DNA of 64,000 nt, from positions 868,001 through 932,000 of the forward strand of contig OZ241979.1 in the NCBI GenBank assembly GCA_965204235.1, given 5' to 3'. The stretch's first letter is position 1; the number at the start of each line of letters is the position of its first letter. A program made the translations under genes and the position numbers. The notes under the pieces were generated by a model. It saw only the letters and a program-made list of their open reading frames with translations, did no database searches and was not told the DNA's origin. This stretch comes from JAJDTQ01 sp965204235. GTDB lineage: Bacteria; Desulfobacterota; Binatia; UBA9968; JAJDTQ01. This document shows positions 8,527 through 16,670 of the stretch, in pieces.

Positions 8527-9528
8527 TCACGACGCCTCTTCCCGGTAGAGCTCCAGCGCCTCCAGCACCGGGCGGTCGTTGATGGAGAAGAGCACCGCCT
8601 CCTCGCCGAAGGGGTTCTCGTGACGGTGCCACTGCCAGTTGGGGACCAGGAACGAGTCGCCCTGTTCCCATTCGAGGAACCCCTCCCCCACCGCGGTCCG
8701 GCCGCGGCCGCGAAACGCGTGGTAGAGGGCGGTGCTGGTGTGGCGGTGGGTCCCGGTGACCCAGCCCGGCTTCAGGAGCTGCGCCTCGCAGGACATGGTG
8801 GCCAGCGTGTTGCCGCCGGTGGCGGGGTTGACGTAGCGGACCAGGTGGCCGTCGAAGGGGTCCGCGTCGCGGTCCTCCACGTCCCGCAGAGAGGCATGGG
8901 TGTCCTCCCAGCGGTAACGGAACGGCAGGCCCCGGCCCGGAGAGTCCGGGCGAGACGGCGGCCGGGCGAAGCCGAAACGCCGCCGGGCGTGGCCGTCGGA
9001 CCGGGTCACCCCCTGGGTGTCCCGGTCGTGGTTCTCGAAGAAGAGCACGTTCAGCGCGTTGATGAGGGGACCGTCCAGGCCATCGAGCCACACGATGGGC
9101 CGGTCGGACCGGTTGTGGTGCTCGTGCCAGGTCCAGTTGGGGGTGAGGATCAGGTCGCCCTCGCTCATGGGGAACCGCTCCCCTTCCACCAGGGTGAAGG
9201 CGCCGCTCCCCTTGACCACGAAGCGGACCGCGGCCATGTTGTGTCGGTGCGGCCGCGCGACCTCGCCGGGGTTCACCACGGAGAAGGTGAAGAGCAGGGT
9301 CCGGGAGGTGGCCCGGGTCGGGTTCTGCGGGTTCACCAGCCGTATGGCCCGGCGTTCCGCCAGTTCCAGTCCCACGGACTCCCCGGCGTCCATGAGGCAC
9401 GGATAGACCTCCCGCCACTTCCACAGGAAGGGCGCTTCGTCCCGGTGCTCCGGGATGCGCGTGTTCCAGAAGCCCGACAGGTCGCGCCGCGCCAGCGAGT
9501 CGTTCAACTCCTCCAGGTCCATCTTCAT
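8527..9528 (-). CDS. Bicupin, gentisate 1,2-dioxygenase-like
   Basis: 333 aa with two cupin domains. The first has GEVARPHRHNMAAVRFVVKG and later WTWHEHHN; the second has VTGTHRHTSTALYHAFRG and WQWHRHEN. Both HRH pairs plus distal His could bind Fe(II). Length and the phrase PHRH..A.RF..G match gentisate 1,2-dioxygenases and related salicylate or 1-hydroxy-2-naphthoate ring-cleaving enzymes. Starts MKM at 9528, with an alternative ATG at 9522. It sits 15 nt upstream of UbiD in the same direction, which supports joint action on a (hydroxy)benzoate-type substrate; the exact ring substrate is not predictable. Confidence 0.8.
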   Translation of the reverse strand: MKMDLEELNDSLARRDLSGFWNTRIPEHRDEAPFLWKWREVYPCLMDAGESVGLELAERRAIRLVNPQNPTRATSRTLLFTFSVVNPGEVARPHRHNMAAVRFVVKGSGAFTLVEGERFPMSEGDLILTPNWTWHEHHNRSDRPIVWLDGLDGPLINALNVLFFENHDRDTQGVTRSDGHARRRFGFARPPSRPDSPGRGLPFRYRWEDTHASLRDVEDRDADPFDGHLVRYVNPATGGNTLATMSCEAQLLKPGWVTGTHRHTSTALYHAFRGRGRTAVGEGFLEWEQGDSFLVPNWQWHRHENPFGEEAVLFSINDRPVLEALELYREEAS

Positions 9529-9542
9529 CCGTCAACCCCCGC

Positions 9543-9655
9543 TCACGGAAACTCTGAACAATTCCTCCGTTCGTCCTGAGCGTAGCGAAGCGAAGTCGAA
9601 GGACGCGCTTTCCCACAGGGAGAGGCGCCTCAAGCCGGAATTGGCCAGATGTTCC
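9543..9655 (+). repeat. Dispersed repeat copy 3
   Basis: Begins ggaaactctgaacaattcct, continues CCGTTCGTCCTGAGCGTAGC and gaagtcgaaggacgcgct, and ends with gagaggcgcctcaagccgga. Same orientation as copy 1. It fills the gap between the cupin gene and the diiron-type gene. Confidence 0.88.
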
Positions 9656-10363
9656 TCACGACAGCCGCGCCATGGCCGCGGCCATGCCTCCGAAGTAGGC
9701 CCGGTGGATGTCCATGGACTCCCTGGCGGTCTTCAACAGGCTCTCCTCCGCGCCCGCGGGCACGAAGCGCTCGAAGATGTCCAGGAACATTTCCGAGTGC
9801 TTCTCGTCCGCGGCCCGATGGGCGGTGAAGTTGGGCATCTGCTCGTCGGTGAAGTCCAGGTCGCGGCTCCAGCTCTCGTAGAGCCGGCCGCAGTTGCCGC
9901 CGCCGATGTCCCCCAACAGGCGGTCGTCGTTGGTCCACTCGGCGATGGTGGACGCGGCCAGCGCCTCCTGCCAAGGGCGGGTCCGGGCGATCCACCACCA
10001 GCCGTAGATGGCCGCCCGGGTGGTGGGCAGGGGCTCGGCGTCCAGCACCTCCCGTTCGCTGAGGCCCACCTCCCTGCCCTGCCGGAAGATCAGGTCCAGG
10101 TGTCCCGCGGAGGAGTACTCGTCCTCCACCAGCTCCTCGTACTCGTGGGAGAGGATCCGCTGCTTCACCACGAACTCCGGACAGTTCGCGGCTACCTGGG
10201 GCCAGTAGTGCCGCCGTTGCCGGACGTAGATCCCCAGTTGCGACAGGTAGAGCCTCGCTCGCTCCATGGTGACCTTCGTGCCGTAGAACTGGGCCATCTC
10301 CGGCGAGAGGAAGAACTCCCTGACGATCCCTCCGAGCTCCTTGCGCCATTCCTTCGGGTTCAT
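9656..10363 (-). CDS. Iron-containing redox enzyme family protein (haem-oxygenase-like diiron fold)
   Basis: 235 aa, mainly helical. Potential metal ligands appear as E and H in LSHEYEELVEDEYS (around 72-85) and AHRAADEKHSEMF (near 187-199), the arrangement seen in PqqC/TenA-like haem-oxygenase-fold diiron oxidases and oxygenases. Such enzymes oxidise amino acids, fatty acids or small metabolites with O2. The ATG at 10363 follows a G-rich GGGGGGAAAC site. It lies between the cupin and DapA-family genes on the same strand. Individual function is unknown; the family assignment is moderately confident. Confidence 0.68.
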   Translation of the reverse strand: MNPKEWRKELGGIVREFFLSPEMAQFYGTKVTMERARLYLSQLGIYVRQRRHYWPQVAANCPEFVVKQRILSHEYEELVEDEYSSAGHLDLIFRQGREVGLSEREVLDAEPLPTTRAAIYGWWWIARTRPWQEALAASTIAEWTNDDRLLGDIGGGNCGRLYESWSRDLDFTDEQMPNFTAHRAADEKHSEMFLDIFERFVPAGAEESLLKTARESMDIHRAYFGGMAAAMARLS

Positions 10364-10406
10364 AGCGTTTCCCCCCGACGCCCGACCGTCGCTGCGCCCT
10401 CCCCCG

Positions 10407-11300
10407 TCAGTCCCGGGCCGCGGCCAGCGCGTTCCTCAGCCTGGCGGCCTGCTCGCCGCTCATGTCCCGGGTGGGCCACCGGGGGAAAGACACCACCGGC
10501 AGGTCCCGCAGCCTGAGCGACTCCCGCAGGACCGAACGGCCCACCGCCCGCTGGAGGTCGCTGACGACCGCGGTGAACTCGATCACGCGCCGTTGCAGCT
10601 CCAAAGCCTCCCGGAGCCTGCCCGCCAGCGTGGCGTCCCAGAGGTTCACCAGGAGCTCGGGGATGGCCACGGTCAGCGGGTGGATGGACCCGGCAAGGCC
10701 CCACAGCGCCCCCGGCATGATGAGCGTGGCGGAGCCCGAGAACACCGCGCAGCTCGCAGGCAGCGCGCGCACGAAGGCCAGTTGCTGCTCCAGCGGAATG
10801 AACGACATCTTGATGCCGCAGGCTTCCGGGACTTCCCGGGCCAGTTGCGCCGTCCACGGCGCGGTCATGCGATAGCCGCTGTTCACCGCGTTGTTGTAGA
10901 TGAACATGGGATACCGGATGGCCTCGTACACCTCGACGTAGTGGGCGAGCACCTCGTCGTCCAGGTGGTCGAAATAATACGGCGGCACCACGCCCACCGC
11001 GTCGGCCCCCCGATCCCTGGCGTCCAGGGACAGGTCGATGGTGGTGGGCGTGTCCGCGGCGCCCGCGTGGACCACCACCGGAACCCGTCCGGCCACCCGG
11101 TCGATGACGAGCTTCGCCGTCCGCTTGCGTTCGTCCGGGGTCAGCGCCGGACCCTGGCCGAAGGTGCCCAGCACGAACAGGCCGTGGACGCCGGCTTCGA
11201 CGTAGAATTCCGCCAGCGCCAGGACCGCGTCCTCGTCCACCGCGCCGGTGTCGGTAAACGACGTCGGCAACGGGATGTAGATGCCTCTCAGACCTTCCAT
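10407..11300 (-). CDS. Dihydrodipicolinate synthase (DapA) family aldolase/lyase
   Basis: 297 aa, a (beta/alpha)8 class I aldolase. The Schiff-base lysine is in ACGIKMSFIPLEQQ (near 168) and the catalytic tyrosine in PMFIYNNAVNSGY; the N-terminal GIYIPLPTSFTDTGAVD is the usual family opening. TFGQGPALT replaces the usual GTTGE, so the pyruvate-binding loop is atypical and the enzyme is unlikely to be true DapA. KDG or N-acetylneuraminate lyase-like, or hydratase-aldolase, roles are options. The start has GGGAG. It is followed downstream by the diiron-type gene in the same direction. Confidence 0.82.
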   Translation of the reverse strand: MEGLRGIYIPLPTSFTDTGAVDEDAVLALAEFYVEAGVHGLFVLGTFGQGPALTPDERKRTAKLVIDRVAGRVPVVVHAGAADTPTTIDLSLDARDRGADAVGVVPPYYFDHLDDEVLAHYVEVYEAIRYPMFIYNNAVNSGYRMTAPWTAQLAREVPEACGIKMSFIPLEQQLAFVRALPASCAVFSGSATLIMPGALWGLAGSIHPLTVAIPELLVNLWDATLAGRLREALELQRRVIEFTAVVSDLQRAVGRSVLRESLRLRDLPVVSFPRWPTRDMSGEQAARLRNALAAARD

Positions 11301-11358
11301 CTTCGCTCCCGGAGACCGCCGCCGGAGACCCCTGCCTCCACACCGCGGGCCTCCCAGG

Positions 11359-12210
11359 TCAAGACGCCGGAGCCTCGAAGAACGCCAGCGTCCGCATCTC
11401 GATGCTCTCCCGGGCCGGCGCCCCCGGCGGACCGGCGGGGGCGTCGAAGGAAGTGTGCGCGGTGAACCGCGCCCGCCCGTCCTTCTCGGAATCGAAGACC
11501 TTGAAGACGATGGCTTCGTCCCGCGTCATGGCCGGGAAGTAGAACCAGCGATGGGCCGGGTTGTAGGTGATCCGGTACGTCTCGCCCACACGGTCGGGAT
11601 AGCTGCGCTGGGCCGGAACCAGGTCCCGCGGGTCCAGGGTGCGTGCGTCGGCGACGGCGAGGGGATTGGTCCGCACCGGGTTCCGGATCGGCCGCCACAC
11701 CTGGACGATGGCGAACCGGCCCCGGAGCAGCGCCTCCGCCTCGTCTTCCGGCAGGAGATCCCGGACCCGCTTCGGCGCCGACCACTCGGTGTAGTCGTTG
11801 TGCACGGACCGGTTCGGCTCCCGGACCTTCTTCTCGGCCCGTAGCCTGTCGTCCTGGGCCCTCAGGGTATGATCGAAGATGACCACCCGGGAGGCGCCGG
11901 TCAACTGCTTCACCAGCGCGTCGATCTCCGGGTAGTAAACCGAGCGGAGCTGTTCCTCGTCGTAGAAGTCGGCCACGCGGGTGTCGTGCCGCACGAAGAC
12001 GAACCCTTCCCGGTCCAGCGAAAGACGGTCCGCGGCGGGGCGCGCGTCGTGGACCGTCACCGTGCGGGGTTCGAAGGCGCCGGTGCGCTCCACCGGGGTG
12101 GCGCCGAACTCCGCGGTATGGGTGACGGGCTTCACACCCGTGTCCCGCAGGTAGTTCACCACCGCCTCCACCGAATCCGCCGGAGTCTCCGGGATCTCCT
12201 GTCTCGCCAT
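11359..12210 (-). CDS. CmcJ/NvfI family oxidoreductase, paralogue 1
   Basis: 283 aa. It has the family series FVFVRHDTRVADFYDE, VVIFDHTLR, HNDYTEWSAPKRV, YNPAHRWFYFPAM, VFKVFDSEKDGRARFTAH and the C-terminal RESIEMRTLAFF. Members include CmcJ (cephamycin C 7-alpha methoxylation), AsaB-type and GA4-desaturase-like proteins, several of which are non-haem iron/2-oxoglutarate enzymes in secondary metabolism. Conserved His and Asp in HNDYT and HRWFYF are candidate ligands. The ATG at 12210 has AAAGGAGGAGG upstream and is preferred over a longer frame. A clear paralogue lies at 41284-42120. Substrate unknown. Confidence 0.8.
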   Translation of the reverse strand: MARQEIPETPADSVEAVVNYLRDTGVKPVTHTAEFGATPVERTGAFEPRTVTVHDARPAADRLSLDREGFVFVRHDTRVADFYDEEQLRSVYYPEIDALVKQLTGASRVVIFDHTLRAQDDRLRAEKKVREPNRSVHNDYTEWSAPKRVRDLLPEDEAEALLRGRFAIVQVWRPIRNPVRTNPLAVADARTLDPRDLVPAQRSYPDRVGETYRITYNPAHRWFYFPAMTRDEAIVFKVFDSEKDGRARFTAHTSFDAPAGPPGAPARESIEMRTLAFFEAPAS

Positions 12211-12263
12211 GATCGGGCGCCTCCTCCTTTGTCCAACCTTGCAGGCGCGACCCCGAAACCGCG

Positions 12264-12701
12264 TCAAGGCGCGCCCGCGGGAAACAGCTTCAAGGCGGCG
12301 AACAGCAAACCCGCCGCCCCGAAGACCGTCAGCACGAGCCGGGTCTCGAGGCGGGCGAGCTTGTTATCGACACGGACTTCGATCCCGTCTTCGAGACGCC
12401 GGAGGTCCGCCTTGGTCACCATGTTCTCTTCGACCGCCGCTATCCTGCCCTCGAGACGCCGGAGGTCCGCCTTGGTCACCATGTTCTCTTCGACCGCCGC
12501 TATCCTGCCCTCGAGACTCGTCATCCGGTCCTCGAGACTCGTCATCCGGTCTTCCACACGCCGGACGTCGGCGTCCGTGGCCACGCCTTGGGTGACCGCC
12601 TTGCGCATGGTCGTAGCAATGGCCTTGGCGTGGGCTTCCGCCATGCCGGCCGCAGCCAATGCCTCTGCCGCCTCCAGCGTATCGAATCCGTATTCCGCCA
12701 T
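12264..12701 (-). CDS. Coiled-coil membrane-anchored protein with internal repeats (DUF1640-like)
   Basis: 145 aa. An N-terminal helical part (YGFDTLEAAEALAAAGM) is followed by a coiled coil made of two 7-aa units (RMTSLED, RMTSLEG) and two identical 20-aa units beginning RIAAVEENMVTKADL. A single C-terminal transmembrane helix (LVLTVFGAAGLLFAALKLF) follows. This resembles DUF1640/CCDC90-like proteins, whose bacterial function is unknown; the design suggests an oligomer at the membrane. The ATG at 12701 has GGAGGGAGG upstream. The 60-bp DNA repeat is perfect, which suggests recent expansion. Confidence 0.7.
   Translation of the reverse strand: MAEYGFDTLEAAEALAAAGMAEAHAKAIATTMRKAVTQGVATDADVRRVEDRMTSLEDRMTSLEGRIAAVEENMVTKADLRRLEGRIAAVEENMVTKADLRRLEDGIEVRVDNKLARLETRLVLTVFGAAGLLFAALKLFPAGAP
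12396..12555 (-). repeat. In-gene tandem repeats, 60-bp and 21-bp periods
   Basis: A 60-bp unit (12421-12480) is repeated exactly from 12481 to about 12515 and also extends back to about 12396. It is followed by a 21-bp unit (core tcgagactcgtcatccggtc) present twice between about 12514 and 12555. Both periods are multiples of 3 and of 7 codons or near it, so the coiled coil stays in frame. Confidence 0.85.
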
Positions 12702-13171
12702 GCCAGGAACCTCCCTCCCGGCGTCCGCGCGCCCGACCTCCCCGCGTCGCCTCCCGAAGGCGCCAACCATGGCGCAGGCCGCCATGACCGGGGGCGCCAC
12801 CCTCTTCCGAACGTTCCCTACCAGCTTATCACCCCTGATGGAAGACGCTCAACGCTCTCCTTCAGGTTGAACTCGAATTACCGTTCCTGCTCCGACAGGC
12901 GGCCCGCGGCCGGCTCTACGGAACCTCCGAACAATCCTGACTCGAGGCGCCTTTCTCTATGGGAAAGCGCGTCCTTCGACTTCGCTTCGCTCAGGATGAA
13001 CGGAGCACTTCGCTCCGCTACGCTCGGGACGAACGAGGCAATCGTTCCGAGTTTCCTTCGATCTCACGGGGCCACAGGGAGCAAGGGACTTCCCTTGGCT
13101 CACCCGCATCGAGCGTGGCGTGGCGGAATCGAAGGAAGCTCCGGTCGGGACGAGCCCGGGCGAGGGGCGCG
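12702..13171. other. Intergenic region carrying a dispersed repeat
   Basis: No gene is supported in this 470-bp gap. Its right half (12915-13060) is a dispersed repeat copy. The rest is unremarkable GC-rich sequence upstream of the coiled-coil gene and downstream of an MFS gene on the same strand. Confidence 0.6.
12915..13060 (-). repeat. Dispersed repeat copy 4 with partial internal duplication
   Basis: Reads ggaacctccgaacaatcctg, then ctcgaggcgcctttctctat, CGCGTCCTTCGACTTCGCTT and a duplicated block (cttcgctccgctacgctcgg) before gacgaacgaggcaatcgttc. Inverted relative to copy 1. The end block ggaacctc...gagtttcc is shared with copies 5 and 7. Confidence 0.85.
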
Positions 13172-14497
13172 TCAGGCCGCGTCCGGCGGCGGGCCGTCCG
13201 GGGTGAGGTCCCGGATCGGGCGGTTGGCGGCCGCGGTGACGCCCACCACGGCGCACATGCCGAGGCCGCCCAGGATGACCGCGAAGGGGGCGCCGGCGAA
13301 GCGGCCGAGGACGCCCGAAAGGTGGTCCCGGGAGAGGCCGGCCACCGCGCCCATCTGGAGTTGTCCGAGGGGAAGGGCCACGCTGTAGTTCATGCCCCAC
13401 ATGGCCATGACGCGGCCGCGGAACTCGTCGGGCGCCAGGGTCTGCACCGTGGTCTGCGTGCTCACCATGAACAGGGAGAGGCCGACGCCGGCCATCAGCA
13501 GCAGGCACAACGACAGCGGATAGGATCCCGACAGACCGAACAGGGTCAGGAAGCCGGCCTGGATCCCGGCGCCCAGCAGGATCAATCGGCCCCGTCTCCG
13601 AAAGCCACCGAGGTTCGCGGCCGCCAGGGCGCCCGCCATGCTGCCGATGCCGCTCACCGTGTAGAGGGATCCCAGCGTCGAGGCGTCGCCCCGGAACACC
13701 ACGCCGGCGAACACGGGCAACAACGAGATGTGGGAGGCCAGGAGGAAGATGTTCAGGTAGTTCATGGCGATGAGGGAACGGAACAACTTCCGGGTCCACA
13801 CGAACGACAGTCCGCCCAGGACGGTTCGGACGACGCTGCCCCCGGAGGTCCGTTGGATGACCGGCGTCCGCACCGGCAGCAGCGCCAGACCGAACGCCGC
13901 GAACGCCGCCGCGGCCACGTAGAACGCGGCCCCGGCCCCGGACAACGGCGCGCCCGTGAAGCCGCCCACCCAGTCGATGATGACTCCGCCCAGGGCCGGG
14001 CCGAATATGCGGGTGCCGGGCCAGATCATGGAGTTGAGGCTGACCGCATTCATCAGGTGCCGCCGCTCCAGCAGGTGCGGAAAGAGCGCCTGCCTCGCGG
14101 GATGGTCGAACGCCACGATCACGCCGAAGACGAAGGCCATGGCGAACAGGTGCCACACCCGCACCAGTTCGGTGACCACCAGCGTGGCGAGCGCCAACAG
14201 CGCGAACCCGGTGGCGAACTGCAACGCGATGAGCAGGCGCCGCAGCTCCCACTTGTCGGCCGCGGCGCCGCCCAAGAGGCTCAGGGCCACCGCGGGCGCG
14301 GCCGCGGCCACCCCCAGGCCGCCCAGCACGTACTCGGACCGCGTCAACTCCCAGGCCAGCCACCCCTGGGCGAGTATCATCATCTGGTGTCCGGCAACCG
14401 CGGTCAGGTGGCCGACCCAGTAGAGACGGAAGTCCCGGTGGCGGAGGACGTGGAATACGCGCAGCCTCCGGCTGATGGGTGCGAAGCGTGTCTTCAT
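13172..14497 (-). CDS. MFS transporter, DHA3/EntS-like
   Basis: 441 aa with about 12 transmembrane helices. LRHRDFRLYWVGHLTAVAGHQM is the N-terminal signature of the MFS_3/DHA3 group (EntS, macrolide exporters), and GGAAADKWELRRLLIALQ is motif A. FVFGVIVAFDHPARQALFP is the typical loop 4-5 region. These are usually exporters of drugs, siderophores or metabolites. The first ATG at 14497 fits the conserved N-terminus. It lies downstream of a substrate-binding protein gene but is separated from it by a strong terminator, so it is probably expressed separately. Confidence 0.85.
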   Translation of the reverse strand: MKTRFAPISRRLRVFHVLRHRDFRLYWVGHLTAVAGHQMMILAQGWLAWELTRSEYVLGGLGVAAAAPAVALSLLGGAAADKWELRRLLIALQFATGFALLALATLVVTELVRVWHLFAMAFVFGVIVAFDHPARQALFPHLLERRHLMNAVSLNSMIWPGTRIFGPALGGVIIDWVGGFTGAPLSGAGAAFYVAAAAFAAFGLALLPVRTPVIQRTSGGSVVRTVLGGLSFVWTRKLFRSLIAMNYLNIFLLASHISLLPVFAGVVFRGDASTLGSLYTVSGIGSMAGALAAANLGGFRRRGRLILLGAGIQAGFLTLFGLSGSYPLSLCLLLMAGVGLSLFMVSTQTTVQTLAPDEFRGRVMAMWGMNYSVALPLGQLQMGAVAGLSRDHLSGVLGRFAGAPFAVILGGLGMCAVVGVTAAANRPIRDLTPDGPPPDAA

Positions 14498-14576
14498 CGG
14501 AACGTGCGGCCCGCTGCAAGAGCGGCCGAAAGGCCGTGGCCGCCCCGTGAGGGAGGACCGGAGCGGAAGAACCCGA

Positions 14577-14610
14577 AAGAAAAAGGTCCTCCACGTTCAT
14601 GGAGGACCTT
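14577..14610 (-). terminator. Intrinsic terminator of the substrate-binding protein gene
   Basis: On the minus strand, AAGGTCCTCC, an 8-nt loop and GGAGGACCTT (arms 14601-14610 and 14583-14592) form a perfect 10-bp stem. The T-rich tail TTTTTCTTTC follows. It lies 27 nt past the stop of the gene ending at 14637. Confidence 0.9.
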
Positions 14611-14636
14611 GGCGGACTTCAGGACGGGGACCGCGG

Positions 14637-15503
14637 CTACAGCTTGACCAGGTCCGAGTAGCCGGCCCGGGAGTCGGGCTTGAGGCCATAGCCGGCCATC
14701 CAGTCCCGCGCCCGTTCGAACTCCTCTTCGGTGTAGTCCTCCGGATAGACGTAGTCCAGGCGGTGGAGGTTCAGGTCCTCGGGCCGGAAGTCCCCGATGA
14801 GGTCCGCGGGAATGTCCCGCAACAGGAGCGCGGCGTGTTTCTCCAGGTCCGCGTTGATCTCGTCCACCGAGCGCCGCAGCGCCCGGAAGATGGCGTCCCG
14901 GGCATCCTCGGCGTCGTCGCTGTTGACGAACAGCAGGCCCCAGTACCTGGACTCCGCCAGCACGCGGCAGCCGCGGCTCTCTGCCAAGCTGATGAAGGGC
15001 TCCATGAGCGTCGCCGCCTCCACCTCGCCGTTCAGCAGCAGCCGGGTGCGGATGGCCGGACCGCCGTCGTGGCGCAACTGCACCCGTCCCTTGTCCACGT
15101 GGCCTTCCAGCATCTTGAGGGTCATGTAGTGGGAGCCGGTCTGGTCCTGGATGGAGATGGGCGCGTCCGCAAGGTCGTCCAGCCGGTGGTAACGGGAATC
15201 GCCGCGCACCACGATGGCCATGGCCGCCACGCTCTCCCGCCGTCCGAGGATCCAGCCGTCCCGCTCGCCATCGGCCGCGCGCTTGATGACTCCCCACTCG
15301 CACTTGTTGTACCCCTCCAGGTCCCCCGCTTCGTAGTCACTGGCAATGGGCCGCTCGAACACCTCCGCGGGCGCGAGCTGGGAGTCCGGAGTCACCACCT
15401 CCGCGTCGATGCCCTCCGCCTCCATGAAACCCCTGGCCACTCCCACGTCCCACGGCAGCGTCCACACGGTTCCTTCGCTGGTAACCCTGATCTTCCGAGA
15501 CAT
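14637..15503 (-). CDS. ABC-type substrate-binding-like protein (NMT1/SsuA fold) without a clear signal peptide
   Basis: 288 aa. The layout (VTSEGTVWTLPWDVGVARGFM, then ISIQDQTGSHYMTLKMLEG and a second lobe ending PEDYTEEEFERARDWM) matches periplasmic binding folds of the NMT1/thiamine-pyrimidine/SsuA type, or the related 4,5-dihydroxyphthalate-decarboxylase-like proteins. No Sec signal or lipobox is visible at MSRKIRVTSEG, so it may act in the cytoplasm, perhaps as an enzyme on the binding-protein fold. GGAGGTGA precedes the ATG. It diverges from an amidohydrolase gene, sharing a 149-bp control region. Confidence 0.65.
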   Translation of the reverse strand: MSRKIRVTSEGTVWTLPWDVGVARGFMEAEGIDAEVVTPDSQLAPAEVFERPIASDYEAGDLEGYNKCEWGVIKRAADGERDGWILGRRESVAAMAIVVRGDSRYHRLDDLADAPISIQDQTGSHYMTLKMLEGHVDKGRVQLRHDGGPAIRTRLLLNGEVEAATLMEPFISLAESRGCRVLAESRYWGLLFVNSDDAEDARDAIFRALRRSVDEINADLEKHAALLLRDIPADLIGDFRPEDLNLHRLDYVYPEDYTEEEFERARDWMAGYGLKPDSRAGYSDLVKL

Positions 15504-15652
15504 GACGACGTCACCTCCGACTGCGTGATGATGGGGGGGAGGCTAGCATACCCGCTCCGATGATGGAACAATGCAACCACGGGCGAAGCGCGAAGGACGG
15601 CTCGTTCCCGGGCGCTTCCCATGTCGAACCCGCAACCGAGGAGAAGGCCGCC

Positions 15653-16666
15653 ATGCACACCTGCGCCATCGACATCCACCACCACTACCTGCCGCCGGGC
15701 CTGGTCGAGGAACTCAAGGTCCACGGCAAGGCCGTGGGCGCCGAGGTGGGCGCGACTCCGGAGGGCCTCACGACCCTCACCATCGGCCGCGGGCCGAGTT
15801 TCGTGGTCCCGCCTCCCCTCATGGACGTCCACAAGAGGATCGAGGACATGGACGAGGGAAGGATCGCCCTGGCGACCCTGGAGCCCCACACCGCGTGCCT
15901 GGGCTACCGCCTCGACCCGGAACGGGGGGAAGCCTGGTGCAACCTGTACAACCAGGGCCTGATGGAGTTGAGGGACCGGCGCCCGGACCGCTTCACCGCC
16001 CTGGCCGCGGCGCCGCTGCAGGACCCCGTGCGCGCCGCCCGCGTGCTGGAGCGCGGCATCCTGGACTCCAAACTGGCCGGGGCCTACATCGGTACCAACG
16101 TGAACGGCGAGTACTTCCGCAGCCGCGAGTACGACGCCTTCTGGGGCAAGGCCCAGGAGCTCGACGCCCTCATCGTCATGCACCCCGAGGACATCGCCGG
16201 CCTGGAGCGCATGGCCCCCTACGGCCTGTTCCTCATCTGCGGCAACCCCGCGGACACCGCGCTCTCGCTGGGTTTCATGACCTACAGCGGCGTGTTCGAC
16301 CGGTTCCCCGACCTGCGCCTGTGCGTGCTGCACGGGGGCGGCTTCTTCCCGTACCACCTGGGACGTTTCGACCAGGGCTACGGGGTGCGTCCGGGCGCGG
16401 CCGACGCCGAGGCCCGGGAAAGGCCCAGCGCGTATCTGAAGAACCTCTACTCCGACACGCTGGTCTATCGGGTGGACACCCTGGAGTACCTCAAGGGCAT
16501 TCTGGGATGGGAGCGCCTGATGGTGGGCACCGACTACCCCTATCCGCTGGGGGACTGGAAGGCGGTGGAGAAGGTGGAGGCCCTGGCCTGCTCCGACGAG
16601 CAGAAGCTCGCGATCCTGGAAGGCAACGCCCGGCGGCTGCTGAAGCTCGGCCCGGCGGCCGGTTAG
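15653..16666 (+). CDS. Amidohydrolase_2 family protein (ACMSD-like)
   Basis: 337 aa. The metal site is visible as DIHHHYLP (HxH, residues 6-9), a His in VMHPED (around 179), a His in CVLHGGGFFPYHLGRFD, and the catalytic Asp in VGTDYPYPLGDW (near 300). This is the pattern of amino-carboxymuconate-semialdehyde decarboxylase and gamma-resorcylate decarboxylase relatives, which are zinc-dependent non-oxidative decarboxylases. GAGGAG sits in front of ATG 15653, and the longer frame upstream has no homology-like features. Its stop is 4 nt from the convergent Tct gene end. Confidence 0.85.
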   Translation: MHTCAIDIHHHYLPPGLVEELKVHGKAVGAEVGATPEGLTTLTIGRGPSFVVPPPLMDVHKRIEDMDEGRIALATLEPHTACLGYRLDPERGEAWCNLYNQGLMELRDRRPDRFTALAAAPLQDPVRAARVLERGILDSKLAGAYIGTNVNGEYFRSREYDAFWGKAQELDALIVMHPEDIAGLERMAPYGLFLICGNPADTALSLGFMTYSGVFDRFPDLRLCVLHGGGFFPYHLGRFDQGYGVRPGAADAEARERPSAYLKNLYSDTLVYRVDTLEYLKGILGWERLMVGTDYPYPLGDWKAVEKVEALACSDEQKLAILEGNARRLLKLGPAAG

Positions 16667-16670
16667 CCGC

